A DNA stretch of 64,000 nt, from assembly GCF_051106095.1 (NCBI RefSeq), contig NC_135791.1, forward strand, positions 7,970,001 to 8,034,000, in the 5' to 3' direction. Position numbers and translations under genes: made by a program. The stretch's first letter is position 1, and every line of letters starts with the position of its first letter. Under the pieces are notes generated by a model that saw only the letters and a program-made list of their open reading frames with translations, had not been told where the DNA came from and searched no databases. Shown here piece after piece: positions 1 through 12,209 of this stretch. This DNA is from Pogona vitticeps (lineage: Eukaryota > Chordata > Lepidosauria > Squamata > Agamidae).

Positions 1-189
1 CCGCATGCACGCACAGTGGGCGTGCCACGTTTGCGGAGGGGCATGCACGTGAGAGTGACACACCCACCCGCGAGTGCAACACACCCCTCCGCGAGCATGA
101 CATGCCACCCGCCCACAAGTGTGGGGTGCCCCCCTGCGCATGGAGCCCACACCAACCAGTCCGCAGTCCCAAAAAGGTTGGGGACCAAG
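1..189. mobile_element. hAT-type non-autonomous element, cut by window start
   Basis: CG-rich, with repeated GCATGCAC-like units and a right end AAAAAGGTTGGGGACCAAG. This resembles the right end of the element at 1311-1545 (AAAAAGGTTGCGGACCCCTG). Only this end is visible. Confidence 0.55.
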
Positions 190-200
190 ATAATATAACC

Positions 201-339
201 CAGTGCTTCCCAGCCTTGGATAACCCAGGTGTTCTTGGACTCCAACTCTCAGAAACCCCTAGCCATCATACCTAGTGGTGATGGCTTCTGGGAGTTGCAG
301 TCCTAGAACACTTGAGTTACCCAAGGCTGGGAAGCACGG
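201..339. mobile_element. Palindromic hAT-like MITE, copy A
   Basis: Ends CAGTGCTTCCCAGCC and GGCTGGGAAGCACGG are inverted copies, and the arms carry TTGGACTCCAACTCTCAGAA and its reverse complement. Flanking 8-base duplications atataacc (193-200) and atctaacc (340-347) differ at one base, as expected for a hAT insertion. Confidence 0.75.
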
Positions 340-1310
340 ATCTAACCCATCATGTTTTCCTCTCTTAGCCACCCTGAGAGGTCATTGTCTGTGGAGCAGA
401 GCGTACCATAAATACTGTACCCTGATCTGGTCCTTGCCAGTTGCCAGATTTGTACCAAAAGCATAATCATCCATGATCCCATTGGCCATAGTTCCCATAG
501 CTGATGAGCATTAGTAGAAAACATCTGGTTGGAGAAGGCCTTTTCTAAATAAATGAACAGAATATAGTCTTACTTTGGAAAGCAAGATGATTTCCCCTTG
601 TAAAAAATGGAAACAAGTGTTTTTGGCAAAAGAAAGGGAGAGAGAGAGAAGGCAAAAAAAAAATAGATGTCATTGTCTAAAAGCAGTGGAGATGAGAAAT
701 CCTTTTCTGTGTGTTTAAAAGAGACATTAACCAGAACAGATGCATTTGTATCTTTCCATTTCTCTGGGTGGGGTGGGGGGGCTCTGGGATAATTCCGGCA
801 TTGTAGCAATCTCCTCCAGTAGATTAGTCTGAGAAAATGTAAGGATCCTGAAGGCCTTAGTCCAGCATCTGGCGACTCTGAGAACCAAACAAGGGTGCGA
901 AGCCAATAAATGTTCCTCTTTAATTTCTCAGCAGCAGGTATTCAGAAGCACAACATCCTTGATCCTAGAGGTACGTAGTAACTCTGTTGTGCAGTCCTTC
1001 CGAGCCTGGAGTTCCCATAACGTTTTCATAACACACCTGCTAAGAGATATGTTTTCCACGCAATGGTGCATTCCTCTCTTAAAAACCAGCTAAGCTAATG
1101 GTGGCAGTCCATACATTACTTAGGCTTTGTGAGAAGTTTAAAAAAACAAACAAACTTCGGACATACAATGATTTACCTGAAGTCGTTCAATGAACTCAAA
1201 TGGCTGAATGCAGATTTCATTCCAGATTTCCTTTTAGCCTTCAGTTCTACATTTTCCATTCAACCAACCTGGCTCCACTTACAGTTTTCTTCATGTGATA
1301 AATTCTATAC
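340..1310. other. Intergenic, no supported feature
   Basis: AT-rich sequence with short A- and G-runs near 650-660 and 770-780. No gene or clear repeat recognised. Confidence 0.5.
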
Positions 1311-1545
1311 CAGAGGTCCCCAACCCCTGGTCCACAGGGCCACGGAGACAGACCTCCCCCCTCGCCACCCACATGCACTCACCCCTGCACAGCTGATTTT
1401 CGCATGTGCGCGCTCCAGCATGCCTGTGCGAGCGCCACACCACCGTATGTGCATGCACATGCTTTTTGCACATGCACATGAGCGTGAGGGGTGCCCCTCC
1501 CCTTCCCCAGCCGGTCCGCGGGGTGAAAAAGGTTGCGGACCCCTG
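1311..1545. mobile_element. hAT-type non-autonomous element with 8-base target duplication
   Basis: Terminal inverted repeats CAGAGGTCCCCAACC and GGTTGCGGACCCCTG. Flanks ttctatac (1303-1310) and ttccatac (1546-1553) match at seven of eight bases. The interior is CG- and CAC/GTG-rich with no reading frame of its own. Confidence 0.75.
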
Positions 1546-1553
1546 TTCCATAC

Positions 1554-2161
1554 CACTTTTCTGCTAGTCATATTGCCATTCTACTAGATCAATAGTCAAG
1601 CTAAACTATAATGCAGATGGCAATTCATACCAAAGCAGGGAAGTGCAATCTCTGGCCCATAGCCACGTGGCCCTCAAAGGGTATCCCTCGGTTCATCTCT
1701 CTAGTGCCATCCATTCTCCCCATGTTTGTTTCAGGGCAAAAATTGGACTCTTTTTGTTGCTCTCTTGCCATTGAATTCATGTTCCTCTCTCAGCTGCCCA
1801 AAGTGGATACTTCACTCTGCTAAAAAGTACATGTGCACTTGAAACATTTTGCACATTGTAACTAACAAAAGCCATAGCTCAAGATTTTTGAACAGTGGAG
1901 AATGCATGCACTGGCCTCAAAGCTGAACAAATCATCATTTGTACTTAGAATGCACTAAAATAATTGAAGTATATATTTGAAATGGGTTCTTTCTCTGTTG
2001 TTATTTTTAATTCTTTTGTCCAATTACATCATCCATGTATTTTTATTTTCTAGTGCTGGGAATTACATTAGCTGATAGGCCAAGTGACCAAAAGACTGTT
2101 GAAGTAAGATGTATGCATAATGTTGCCTCATATTTTTATGATTCATATCAATATACTGTAG
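1554..2161. other. Intergenic, no supported feature
   Basis: AT-rich unique-looking DNA; nothing recognised. Confidence 0.45.
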
Positions 2162-2967
2162 CATCGGTCTTAACCTGTGGTCTGTGGACCCCCGGGGGTC
2201 TGCAATATCCTCATGGGGGGGGGTCTGTGAAAACTTGAAGTGTTATATTTTACAGTCAAAAGAGAAAGACATTATGAAAGAAAGCAAGAAAGGAAACTTG
2301 GAACAAAATCCTAATTTCCCTTGTTTGTTTGTGTAAAACATGACATTTCGAACGTACCACCTCCATTAAAAGCAAACAAAACCAAAAACTGGTTATGAAA
2401 ATAACTGTTTGGTAGCAAATAACTTAGATATTTCCGCACACGGTGAGAACCTACGTACAAGTGAGTGATGCTGAGTAGCTGAGAGATTGCACGTGATGTG
2501 TGTTCCTACTGCGCAGACGGTCAGAAGCCACAAGAAGAGTCGGAGTCAGTCCGTGTGAGTGAGTGTTCAGATGGACTTTGTGATCATATTTCTTCTTCGA
2601 TTTCTGCTAATAAAACTGTTTGGTTATTGTTGGGTAAAGTGACATTTTGATATTATTGCAATGAATTTCATAATATATTTTAGCTGAGCCTCAGAATAGA
2701 TCGCTGGCTGAAATTGAAATGTAAAAGAACTGATGCTGTTGATGAGGATGCATCCTGTTCAAAGCGAAATGAAGCTTCTTCCAGCCATCTAAAAAACTGT
2801 TGCCTTTATAACAAGGAATATCTTTTGTTGTGATCCTTCATGAGAAACTTTAAATAAATATTTGATGCACTTTTAGAGTTTTAAATCTTGAGTTAGGGCT
2901 CGATGGTCCGTGGCAACAAAAGATATTGAAAGGAGGTCCGTGATAAAGAAAAGTCTAAGAACCGCTG
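2162..2967 (+). mobile_element. hAT element remnant with transposase N-terminal fragment
   Basis: Left end GGTCTTAACCTGTGGTCTG and right end AAGTCTAAGAACCGCTG form the typical imperfect hAT termini. Inside, near 2681-2840 on the + strand, an open stretch reads RIDRWLKLKCKRTDAVDE and ends NKEYLLL, resembling the N-terminus of Charlie/ZBED5-type hAT transposases (Trp-Leu then basic, Ser-rich, then YnxEYL). About 800 bases remain, so most of the transposase is gone. Confidence 0.55.
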
Positions 2968-3829
2968 CAGTATACCTCAGAATAGATCCACTTGAAGTAA
3001 ATGCCACTTAAGAGTTAGTTATGACAAGTTTTATTGAGCCTTGTATTAAGAACGACTAAATCTGGTCCAATCAGTTATATTTATTTTCATATACACAGGC
3101 CAAAGCTCATTTACTCCTTCGTTTCTGCTGCTGAAACAAATTTAATAAATCATAAATGTGTTCTGGACATTCTTGAGCAAAAGAATGACACGTAAAAAAT
3201 TAAAAAATAATCAATGATCTGGTTTGACATTTCTGGCAAAATATTAGTCTTTTGAAGGAGCTACAAAAAGTTCTTTTTACTACAACAGACTAACACATTT
3301 CCCCTCCCCCCCTTTCCTAGTTGCCAAAATAGTATTAGCAGGGATTTTGGCAAGTCTTTGGATTCAAGTCCCAAGTCGAAGTATGAATCTACCAAGTCCC
3401 AAGCTTCTATCCCCTATTAAAAATAAGCTATTTTCCCCAGAAAGGAGGAGGGGCGGGTAGTTTCCAAGCCCGAGGCGAATCATTGGTGTGACTTTAGTCT
3501 GACTTTATAATGAGTCCTATAACTCAAGTCCCCATCCCTGAGAATTACTCTAAAGGAATTGTTCTGTGCCTGTGCATTTCATCCATATCATTTTCCTATA
3601 GCAGCATTTATCAATGAAGATAAACATTGGCATCCTTGTGTATGGCGTATTTTGTCTTGATATGGACCAAAATGCTTTAGAAGTTGCTGTGTGGATCCTT
3701 GTCCTTAAAGGACATTCAGCTCTTGCACCAGGCTTCACAAAATGAAACACTACATTGTTATGTGCTGTCAAATCAGAACCCATTTATTGTTACCCAAATA
3801 GGGCTCTCAAGATAAGAGATATTTAAGGT
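2968..3829. other. Intergenic, no supported feature
   Basis: AT-rich, with a C-run near 3302-3310. Nothing recognised. Confidence 0.45.
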
Positions 3830-3935
3830 GTTGTTTTACCAGTTCCACACCCCCACAGAGCTTCCACGGTTGAGTGGGGATTCGAACCCAGGCCCGAGTC
3901 GTAATCTGTGACTCTGTACACACTGGGCATCCTTT
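3830..3935 (-). repeat. tRNA-derived SINE fragment
   Basis: The reverse complement carries a perfect pol III B box GGTTCGAATCC in CCTGGGTTCGAATCCCCACT, followed by a CAACCGTGGAAGCT block. The same head is seen in the SINEs at 36127 and 47770. Confidence 0.6.
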
Positions 3936-6149
3936 TTAAATATATTAAATACCACTAATTAAAAGGAGAGGCAACTCAACTCATCTCTCTCAGATACCAC
4001 TATATTTGGTATTCTTCCCAATTTTAGAACAGAAAAGCCAAGAAATGGTGGAATGGGGTTGCCGGGGCATGAGACGTCCTTCAAAAGTCCTAGAAGTAGC
4101 AGACCTGGTGAGGATAAAATTCTACAGGGATCAGGAACTAGCAGCCTTAAGTGCTTCCATGGAAAAATTACACAGTGGGGGTCCATACCAAGTGCTTAGT
4201 CAGGTGTGAAAAAAATGTGTGACCATATGCTTCATTGAGGCTTCCATGATCTTTCATCACTTAACTATGCTGCCTAGGTGTGGTGGACTGAAATGCACTC
4301 CAAACAACATCTGGAGAGCCCCACGTTGCCCAGCCCTGTTCCACTTTAAGTTTGCATAGGGGACAGGGACAAAGGGCTCTGAACACCATCCTTCCTTCAT
4401 TATTTCCTGTCTCTCTTAAGTAAGCCCGCCTTATCCTTAAAAACTATGGCCCCTTGGTGAGTTAACAATAATAGGGTGGGGAAATCATTTTGCTACTGCC
4501 CTGTTGGGTGGCTCAGCAGGAGTGACCCTGTTTGGCATGCAGAAAGCTGCAAGTTTATTTCCTGGTACTGTATCTGCCTTTAAAACAGCCTATCTGGTGT
4601 TAGGACCAGGGGTTAGCAGGGGATTCATTATTTATTTGCATTTACATCCACCACTGGATGCACTGATTTTGCTTACCATAATGTTGTGTATATCTGTTTT
4701 CTGAGGTCTGGTGTGTGCTACTCTTTATCCCACAGGGCCCTGCGTGTGATTTTGAATGCGTTTTGTACTTGCACGTAAGTAATGGGGAAGAAGCTGCCTT
4801 TCTGAGCGCTGATTCATGTGAGATCATGTTTCCTTCTCAGCAGCTTGGGTGGACACATTCATCTACTACATTCCTTTTTTCCCCCAATGTTGTGCATAAG
4901 TAAAAGCAATATGGGGTAATCTTGTTTGAAACATTCTAAGGTTACAGTTGTTTTAAACTAATCAGCAGCTTTGCAGAATGAGCTCCTGAAAAATGCAGCC
5001 GTGTCAAAGTCGACACATATATGTCCTTTGTCAGCCAGATCAACAGAGGAGTGCCCTGACCATATATAGGATATTTGAACAGCAGCTTCTTGTGTACAAT
5101 TTTACAGAGCTAAGCAAACTGTCCGCCACTACACATTACCTTAAAAGACAATACAGTATCATTGTAAAACCTTTCATTTATCCTATTTGTTTCCTGCACT
5201 CTAAGGAGCTAAAGGTGCTTACATTCTAGTTGGAATGTTCTCTTATTATGATGATGTGAAGTAAATTGAGCTGAGGGACAATAACTGGCCCAAGCCAACA
5301 ACCCTTTGAGCTTTATAGCTGAGCAGAGAGAGGCTTGCATCTGCATCTCTGATCCAACTCTGTCTTCTGTGTTACAATCATCTACCAACATATGCTATGA
5401 CTGTAAACCAGCCAGAATGACTCCTGGTGGGTTGCCAGAGTAGGAGCATGTAAAGCCCAAATAAACACTTCAGAGTTGGCATGGGGTTCGTGTGTGCGCG
5501 TGCATCCTTAACATTCACATGCTGCTAGGTACTGTATCATGAATGGGAATTTCTTTCTGCAGGCCCTTACGCTCACCGTGATTATCTGTCAGTTATTCCA
5601 TTATGGGTCAGCTATTTTCTTACTCCATACAATTGATAACACAATTATTTGCAATTTCCACCATGGATGCTGCCCGTGTCGCCACCCATTCTCTGCTTAC
5701 AGAGTACTATGTTCCCTTTGTTTAGCAAAAATCATGTCTTTTATGAAGACACCTGACCTCGGTATCCTAATTTCTGGAAACATATGGGGAAGCCCATATA
5801 CTGAGGGAATCTAACTGGCTGTATTGTTAGCCACCTCAACTCCTGCTTTTAAAAAGGGAGGGGGGGGGGAATAAAAAGCAAGCTCTTGAGTGTAGGAGGA
5901 CATGTTTTCCTCTGATCTTTCCTTCGCACATGCATAAATTTATATGCCCACACCGAGGTCTGTGAAGAAAATCCAGACAGCAACAAGATGTTGTCGATGC
6001 AGCCTAGTTTAAAACTGAGGGCCGTGTGTGACCTAAGTATCTCACACTCTGGAGGCAGTTTCTCCAGATGCAGGACTCACAGTGGACAAGAGGGCTCTGC
6101 ATTTAGGAGAGCCTGACCACCGAGCAGCTCTTAAAAGGATGACGAAGAT
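3936..6149. other. Intergenic, mostly featureless
   Basis: Contains a hAT-like end fragment near 4285-4340 (AACATCTGGAGAGCC then CCCAGCCCTG) and a very degraded tRNA-SINE-like stretch near 4500-4600 (TTGGCATGCAGAAAG). A G-run lies at 5857-5870. No gene is supported. Confidence 0.4.
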
Positions 6150-7060
6150 TTTCCTTGCAAGGGACCTGGAACTCAGGTTCCCTGAAAAAAGGAAGGCGCC
6201 TCCTCGCCCCTCAGGGCAGGCCCGCCCTGCGTAACCAAGGAGACGAGGCAGGGAAGGGCAGGGCAGGCCCGGCGGAGCTCCCGCGTCTCCTGCCCGCCTC
6301 AAAAATGGCGGCGCTTCCTTCGCTGCCGCGTGACTCCTGTCCCCTAGATGTCCAGGCGGGCAACGATGATGGCTGTGGTGCGGGTATTCATGACAACCGA
6401 CGCAACCTCCCACCCTCCCAAGCCTCAAAGGGGTCCTTTTTGGTCATCGGATGCCAAGTTCTAACTAGCCCTTCGCTCTCAATCAAGTACATTGGGAGTT
6501 CTACCATAGAGGACCAATGGCTAGAGCGACCCTACTCTTGTGTCTAGATAGGAAAAAGCCGACTTGTAGCGGTCTTTAAAAAAAACCCGCCCTCGCACCG
6601 GAAGTTCCGTGTATGACTCATGCTGACACCCCGCAGCCTCTCTCTCCCTTTCCCTTCCCAGGTGTGTATATGAGACTCGGTGTTCCACACCGGAAGGACC
6701 GTGGTCTTGCCTTACTGCGCAGGCGCCAGCGGCCTCTTCCAACGGAAATGGTTTCCAGCGGGGGCCGGAAGTGGGCGGAATGGTGCTGGTGACTGTGCGA
6801 AAGAGAGAAAGAGAGAGAGAGGCGGATTCGGAGTTGTGCAGTTCCCTCTGGGGGGCTCTCAGGTGGGGGATCCTGGGTGGCAAGAAGGCGTCGTGGTCGA
6901 GCCTCTCAGGCCTGGCTCGACGACGGGAAAGGCGATTGGTTGCCATGGGTCCCCCTTGGCCAGCTCGCCCCTTCCGCGCCACCCTACAAGGGCGGACCTC
7001 ATTGGCTGCCGCGTGGCCTATGGGATCTCTCGTTCCTGCCCGCAAAGAGAGGGTGAAAGA
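6150..7060 (+). promoter_or_regulatory. PIGV: CpG-island promoter region, probably PIGV
   Basis: A CpG-dense block in otherwise AT-rich DNA, upstream of and on the same strand as PIGV. It contains a YY1-like AAAATGGCGGC at 6302-6312, an ETS/GABPA-type ACCGGAAGT at 6597-6605, a further CCGGAAGTG at 6765-6773, an NRF1-like TGCGCAGGCGCC near 6715, and ATTGG (inverted CCAAT) near 6934 and 7000. No TATA box is obvious. This is the usual make-up of a housekeeping promoter. The exact start site and the non-coding first exon cannot be set from sequence. The 5' UTR must be spliced across 7-12 kb. Confidence 0.7.
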
Positions 7061-9892
7061 CACACACAGAGAGAGGGAGACAGACAGAGATGCTCCCTCC
7101 CTTTCATCCCCTCCTCCTGTTTGATGGTCCTCTATGTAGGCTGATATGAACATTTACGACTTTTGAAAGACAGGATGGTAGAGTGGCTAGAGTAGCTTGT
7201 TTTTCATCCAAGAAACTCTGGTGAAAGCATTTTGTGGAGGGGACTGCCCACTTCCTAACAGGCTTGGGGTCAGGCTGACAGGGGGACTGGATCAGATTCC
7301 ACACCACCAGCCCCCTTTGAGGATCATGACCCAAGCAGGTTCAAGTCTTTCCTCCACTTGGAATCATGATGAGTAAATTGTGCCTCTTTCCCTTGTCTCA
7401 GTCTAGGCTGCAAGGCACGGTTCTTGTGAAGTTAATAAGGATGGGATGGAGGGCAGCATCTACCTGACGTTTCTGGAGAAAGAGTGGGCTGAAGTCATGG
7501 GTACAAAGGTAGGCAAGGAAGGTGGATGGTTTAGTAGCAGGGCTATAATACATGGTGTGAACTAGCAGACAGGATGGTACAGTCATTTTCAGTTTTAAAA
7601 ACATCCAAGTAGCGGGTGATGGGTGACTTCTTGATACCTGTTGCCAGAGAAGATGGTGCTTGTCCAGATTGACAAATAACACGACTTGGTATAAAGCTTT
7701 GTCCTGTTTAAATAAAGCAGACCGGTGTTTGTTATAGCTCCGGTGGCTGACATTTTAAAAGCAATATATGGTAAGGAGCGCATTTTGGAGATTGTACAAT
7801 GAAGCATGTGCTTCACCCGGAATAGTTACAGTATCTGTATTATATAGTCTAGCCATATCCTCAGAGAACTTTTCAGCTGAGTGTGCTGAGGATTAAGAAT
7901 GGTTTTATTATGCTGGTAGACTTCTGGAACATGTTTGTAGTAATTTGTCCTCTTCCTACAAAGAAAGACTATCTTAGCAAGTCAGTTAGCTTGTGGCTGT
8001 AGTCCAACTCAGGCATACTAGAATTAGACCCCCTTGAATACAGAGGGACTATTCTCTGAGTGAAATCATATAGGATTAAACTGCTACATCACATCTGAAA
8101 GTAATTCTTCTCATTTTTATCATTTAGACACATCACACAATTATTATGCAATAGTTATGGTCTTTGCTGCTTTGAAGTCTGATAAGGAGACTAGAGTCTG
8201 TACAGGGGTCACAGGCTAAAAGGCCATAAGCTTTCCTGTGCCTTGGTGCTTGCCAACTGGGTTTTAGTGATAGTCCTAAAGGAAAATAAAACTGATGTAA
8301 ACATTGCAAATATGACTTTATCAATTGTTTTGCATTCAACAGGATACTAGAGTTCACCACACATCTTGAATTAATTTCTTAGTATGCTTTCATAAGGTAG
8401 AACAAAATCAATACATCATGATGAGTTTCCAGGATTTGTTTCTAGTTGGATCTAACATCTGGCTGAATGCAGATGTAGCCATATGTAAGAATAAAGCCAC
8501 TGAAGTCAGTGGGACCTAAGCAGTTGTGATTTTTAAATCTCCCCCTCCCTTTTTTGTAGGTCTACTTTTAAGTATACCTAAATATAAATGCAGTCCATAA
8601 TGTGAAAGTGTCGCAAACAATGAAGGTGAACCTGGAAACAATGTTTTTCAGAACTAGCAAGCCACCAGGGTGTTCAATTGTTCTTCTGTGCTTGGCTTTG
8701 AAAAGTTACGGTATTACTGATACTTCAGACTGTGGCCGTTGTATGCACTGGGAAGAATCACTCTGAACCTCAGTTTCCCATCTGTAAAATCAGAATAATG
8801 GGATTGTTGAAGATATAAATTAAAATCATAATAGTGATACAGGAGAGATGTTTGGGTAGTGCTTCTCAGACACAGGGCTAAAAAAAACTTAAATAATTTT
8901 TAAAAGCAATATTATAAGATACTAGCAATTAGTTTCAGGAATCTCACTGAGAGGTTGGTCAGAGACAGGCTTTATATCCCCGAAATAATACGATAGATTG
9001 GACAAAGCTAGAATGGTACGTCTAGTTCAGGATCATTAGGATACTGGCAGACTTAAATTATAGTCATATGAAATCTGTGGAACTTAAGCAGCCATGACTA
9101 CTTTAAGCCTCTGGTTAATCCAACAAGTTGTCCTCTTCAATATTATTTCATTTGAAGCAGGTCCTGTGGTCTTTATTCCAGCTTTATTAACATGTGTGAC
9201 ACTAAGATCTTAGCAGCAGGCACTAGAATGAAGAGGAGAAATCCATCAGATTCAAAGCAGGGGAAAGAAATAATTACATTTGTGGAAGGGTCAAAATCCT
9301 GATAGGATGTCTCAATATCTCCATGGGAGTCCTATTCTTTATAGATAGACCTCTTATGAGAGAATTACAGATTTGTGCTCCACACAACTGACCATGTATC
9401 TTTAAAAGAGATTTTTACTGCAGTTCAGAAGATCTTCTACCTTTTAAATATTAATCAAAGCCATTTTCTCCCCTCTTGATTGCTTATATTTCAGCAATGT
9501 ACAAAGAAGTTCTTCCTTTTTCTAATATGTATTTTATTAACTTGAAAACCATATGTAGGGTACAATGAGTAAATGTATTGTAAATTATGTTCTTAATATC
9601 TAAAAATGCTAACTCTTAAATAAGTCACTTATTTTGAACCCTGGCTTACGCTCCAGTCATGTGTTAAGTTTTGTTAGGGTTTACGTTTGAGCAGTGCTGG
9701 TTGGTGTCCATTGAGTGGAAGGTACAATAGCAAATGGTAGCTGGATATGCCCATAATAAACCAGCTACTATTGTTTTTAAGTACAGTAGACTTGCATGAA
9801 GTGCACTGTTAATGTACCTGGGTCAAAGGAGGATATAATTTATGACATTAAATATAGAAAGCTAAAGTAATGTTTGTGCTTTGTTCTGTTTG

Positions 9893-10020
9893 ATTACCTT
9901 ATTTATTTTAAATATATCTTTAGCTCGCCTTCCCATTTTTAATTTTAAAACAGCTTACAAGATAAAAGTATATAAGACAAGTAATCGAAAATAAGCAGTG
10001 CAGTGAAACAGCGGACAGTA
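9893..10020 (-). repeat. LINE 3' tail (L2-like), short fragment
   Basis: TTATTTATTTTAAATATATC then CTCGCCTTCCC and AAAACAGCTTACAAG. Read on the other strand this is the 'CTTGTAAGC...GGCGAG...AATAAA' 3' end shared by L2-like elements elsewhere in the window. Confidence 0.45.
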
Positions 10021-10299
10021 ATTTAAAAGCAGTCATAAAAGTGTGATCCTTCTGGATCAGTAGTTGAAAGTTCGGCAGTGGGAAAGGAAGTGGGCTGTAT
10101 CTATTGCTTTAAAGAAAAACAATGAGATTTGATGTGAGTTGAATGCATACAGAGACGAAATTTTAAAGATAGTCACTAACCTCCAGTACAAAATGAAACA
10201 GAACGAGTCCTCCAAAGGGACCCTGATTCACTTATACTTAGAACAATCATGTCTCATCAGATCAATTCTGACTTGCAGTGACCCTTTCCAGGGTAGAGA

Positions 10300-10470
10300 A
10301 TACTTAGAAGTAGTTTTCCACTCTTTGTGTTGTTTTTCTGGGTGCACCCTGGGACTGCAGTTTGCCCGGGGGCTACACAATATGGCTCTGCTGGGATGCA
10401 CAGTGGGGAAAATCAAACTCCCAACCTCTGGCTCCACAGCCAAAAACCTAATCCACTGATCTATGCCCCC
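10300..10470 (-). repeat. tRNA-derived SINE
   Basis: The reverse complement reads TAGATCAGTGGATTAGG, then GGAGCCAGAGGTTGGGAG, then TTTGATTTTCCCCACTG. This is an A-box/B-box head of the common squamate tRNA-SINE type. The tail is degraded. Confidence 0.6.
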
Positions 10471-12122
10471 TTGAAATCAGCAGGATTTCAGCCAGCAGCT
10501 TTTAAAGTTTTAACTTGTATTTCTGTTTTTGGGGGCACGCAGGATGCCCTCGGTACATAATAAAACAAGCATTGAAGCCTTTCTTCTTCTTTTTAAAAGT
10601 CTGTATAGAGACATTCAACATGCCTTATGGATCTGGCAAAAAAAAACATCTTTAGAAAAACACAGGCTATTTTCCACATAGCCTGAAAACCTTCAGGGGA
10701 AAGAAGTTGCTTCTCAGATCTGTAGACATGAATTTCCTCTGTATAGTATTTCCTTTTTGTTCATATTTATTTGCTTTGCCACCAAAAGAAGTATTTCCTT
10801 TTAAGCATATTGAATATAGATGTGAAGCCCGAGATGTTTAAACCAGTAACTCCTTTGTTGAGGCTGTCTTTTAACAACAGGATGACAGGTTTGTGCTGAG
10901 GAAATAAAAATGAATAGAAATAGAAAGGAAACTTAATTTATTTCAATGAAAAGAATGTGGCAGATGAGATTTAAATCAAGTTAACCAAAGTTCTCTTAGG
11001 AAAGAATTCAGAGAGAGGTTTACTTGCACTGTTTTTACTTAATCTGCAGAAATACTGTAATGATAGAACTAGCTAAATTGTTGATTTTAAGCTTTATTCG
11101 GTACATATACTGCCATACATTTTATCCAGGAATCCTATAGTATTTGTATAATTTGCTAACCACAGCAGTTCTAGCTGTGAGAATGTACCAACTAAGTGAG
11201 GGCCTGCTACCCTCTGGCGGTAGCTACTGTAGAATGCAGGACTTAAAACCGTTTCCTATTTCCATTTTAAAGACTTTTTAAAAACCTTGCTATTTATCTG
11301 CGAGATTTGCAAGGTTTTGTTGGCAGGAAGGGATGAAAACAAGGGTTGGGTAGATGGGAAAAACTGGTGCCAAAACCACTCAGTTGATTAGAAATAAGAG
11401 CCATTTCCTAGGCTTCAATTTTGCTTCATTTTGTTTAAGCCAATGGTTTTCTGTTTCTTCTGAATCTCATATCTGGAGGATGCTTAGGTGCATGTTTAAT
11501 TGTTTTTACTAACAAAATGAGTTTTCCGTCATCTAAGGGCATGCTTTGTGCTGTCCACAAGGACGTTTCTAGATGTTTCTCCATGAAGTTGTGTGTATAC
11601 ACACCATCTTTCTTTCACAGAGGCATACATTCCCACTGTCCTTCCCATTAAAGGAGAGAGGACTTGTATATTACAACGTCCCTGGGTGAGGGAGTGTAGT
11701 TTGTCTCTGTACTGTTGCACATAACCCTAGGGGATTATTGCAGATGAGTGCCATGCCCTCGCTACTACAACAGAGTTAGCCGAAAAGAGTCTGTGGCTTT
11801 AAAGAGTCTAATTACTAGCAGCCAGATTGATGGGTGACAGGTATATCAATGGCTTTTATCCATGATAACTAAATGGAAAATGTGAGATAGTTTTGACTAT
11901 AAGAAGTCTGGTTTTGAATTTGAAAAGGTGCCTCCTACATCAGTGTTCTAACCCCTGTGCCTCTTTTGTTCATAAAATACTTACCTCTCATTTACAAACA
12001 TGCCATCACTTTTAACCTATATGTCATTGATTGTGTGATCTGATTTCAGATTCGGATGTTTCTGAATGGAACACCATTCATGAACGGCAATGGTGAAACG
12101 TCGGCTCACATCAGTGTTCAGG

Positions 12123-12209
12123 ATGCTGCTGAGGAATGGAAGAGACCCTCGTTGCTGTGAAGTGGTTCGGTTTGCAGTGCTTTGTAGAGCCATCACGCTT
12201 CTCCTTCAG
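12123..12209 (+). CDS. PIGV: PIGV first coding exon
   Basis: Encodes 29 residues ending RFAVLCRAITLLLQ, which aligns with the first 26 residues of human PIGV (ending RFAVSCRILTLMLQ). The exon itself probably starts at 12050, after a polypyrimidine-type acceptor ending at 12049, so 12050-12122 would be 5' UTR. ATG 12123 (A at -3) gives the length closest to mammals. ATG 12090, in frame and after an in-frame TGA at 12081, has G at -3 and G at +4 and could add 11 residues. The donor is GC rather than GT: CAG|GCAAGT at 12207-12215. Confidence 0.88.

Larger units (their letters stand above)
7061..12049. other. PIGV 5' intron and non-coding exon territory
   Basis: Between the CpG-island promoter and the exon carrying the start codon. 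No coding potential. It begins with a GA-rich simple stretch (7030-7090). The only repeats recognised are a LINE tail (9893-10020) and a SINE (10300-10470). A spliced non-coding exon may lie here but cannot be placed. Confidence 0.45.

Noticed and set aside
6042-7153. Overlapping open frames on both strands, up to 210 codons
   Set aside because: CpG-island composition and GA-simple sequence; no domain or family resemblance; fits a promoter.
7160-7340. Possible tRNA-SINE (GGTAGAGTGGCTAGAGTAG looks like an A box)
   Set aside because: No B box at the right distance and no match to the other SINEs in the window.
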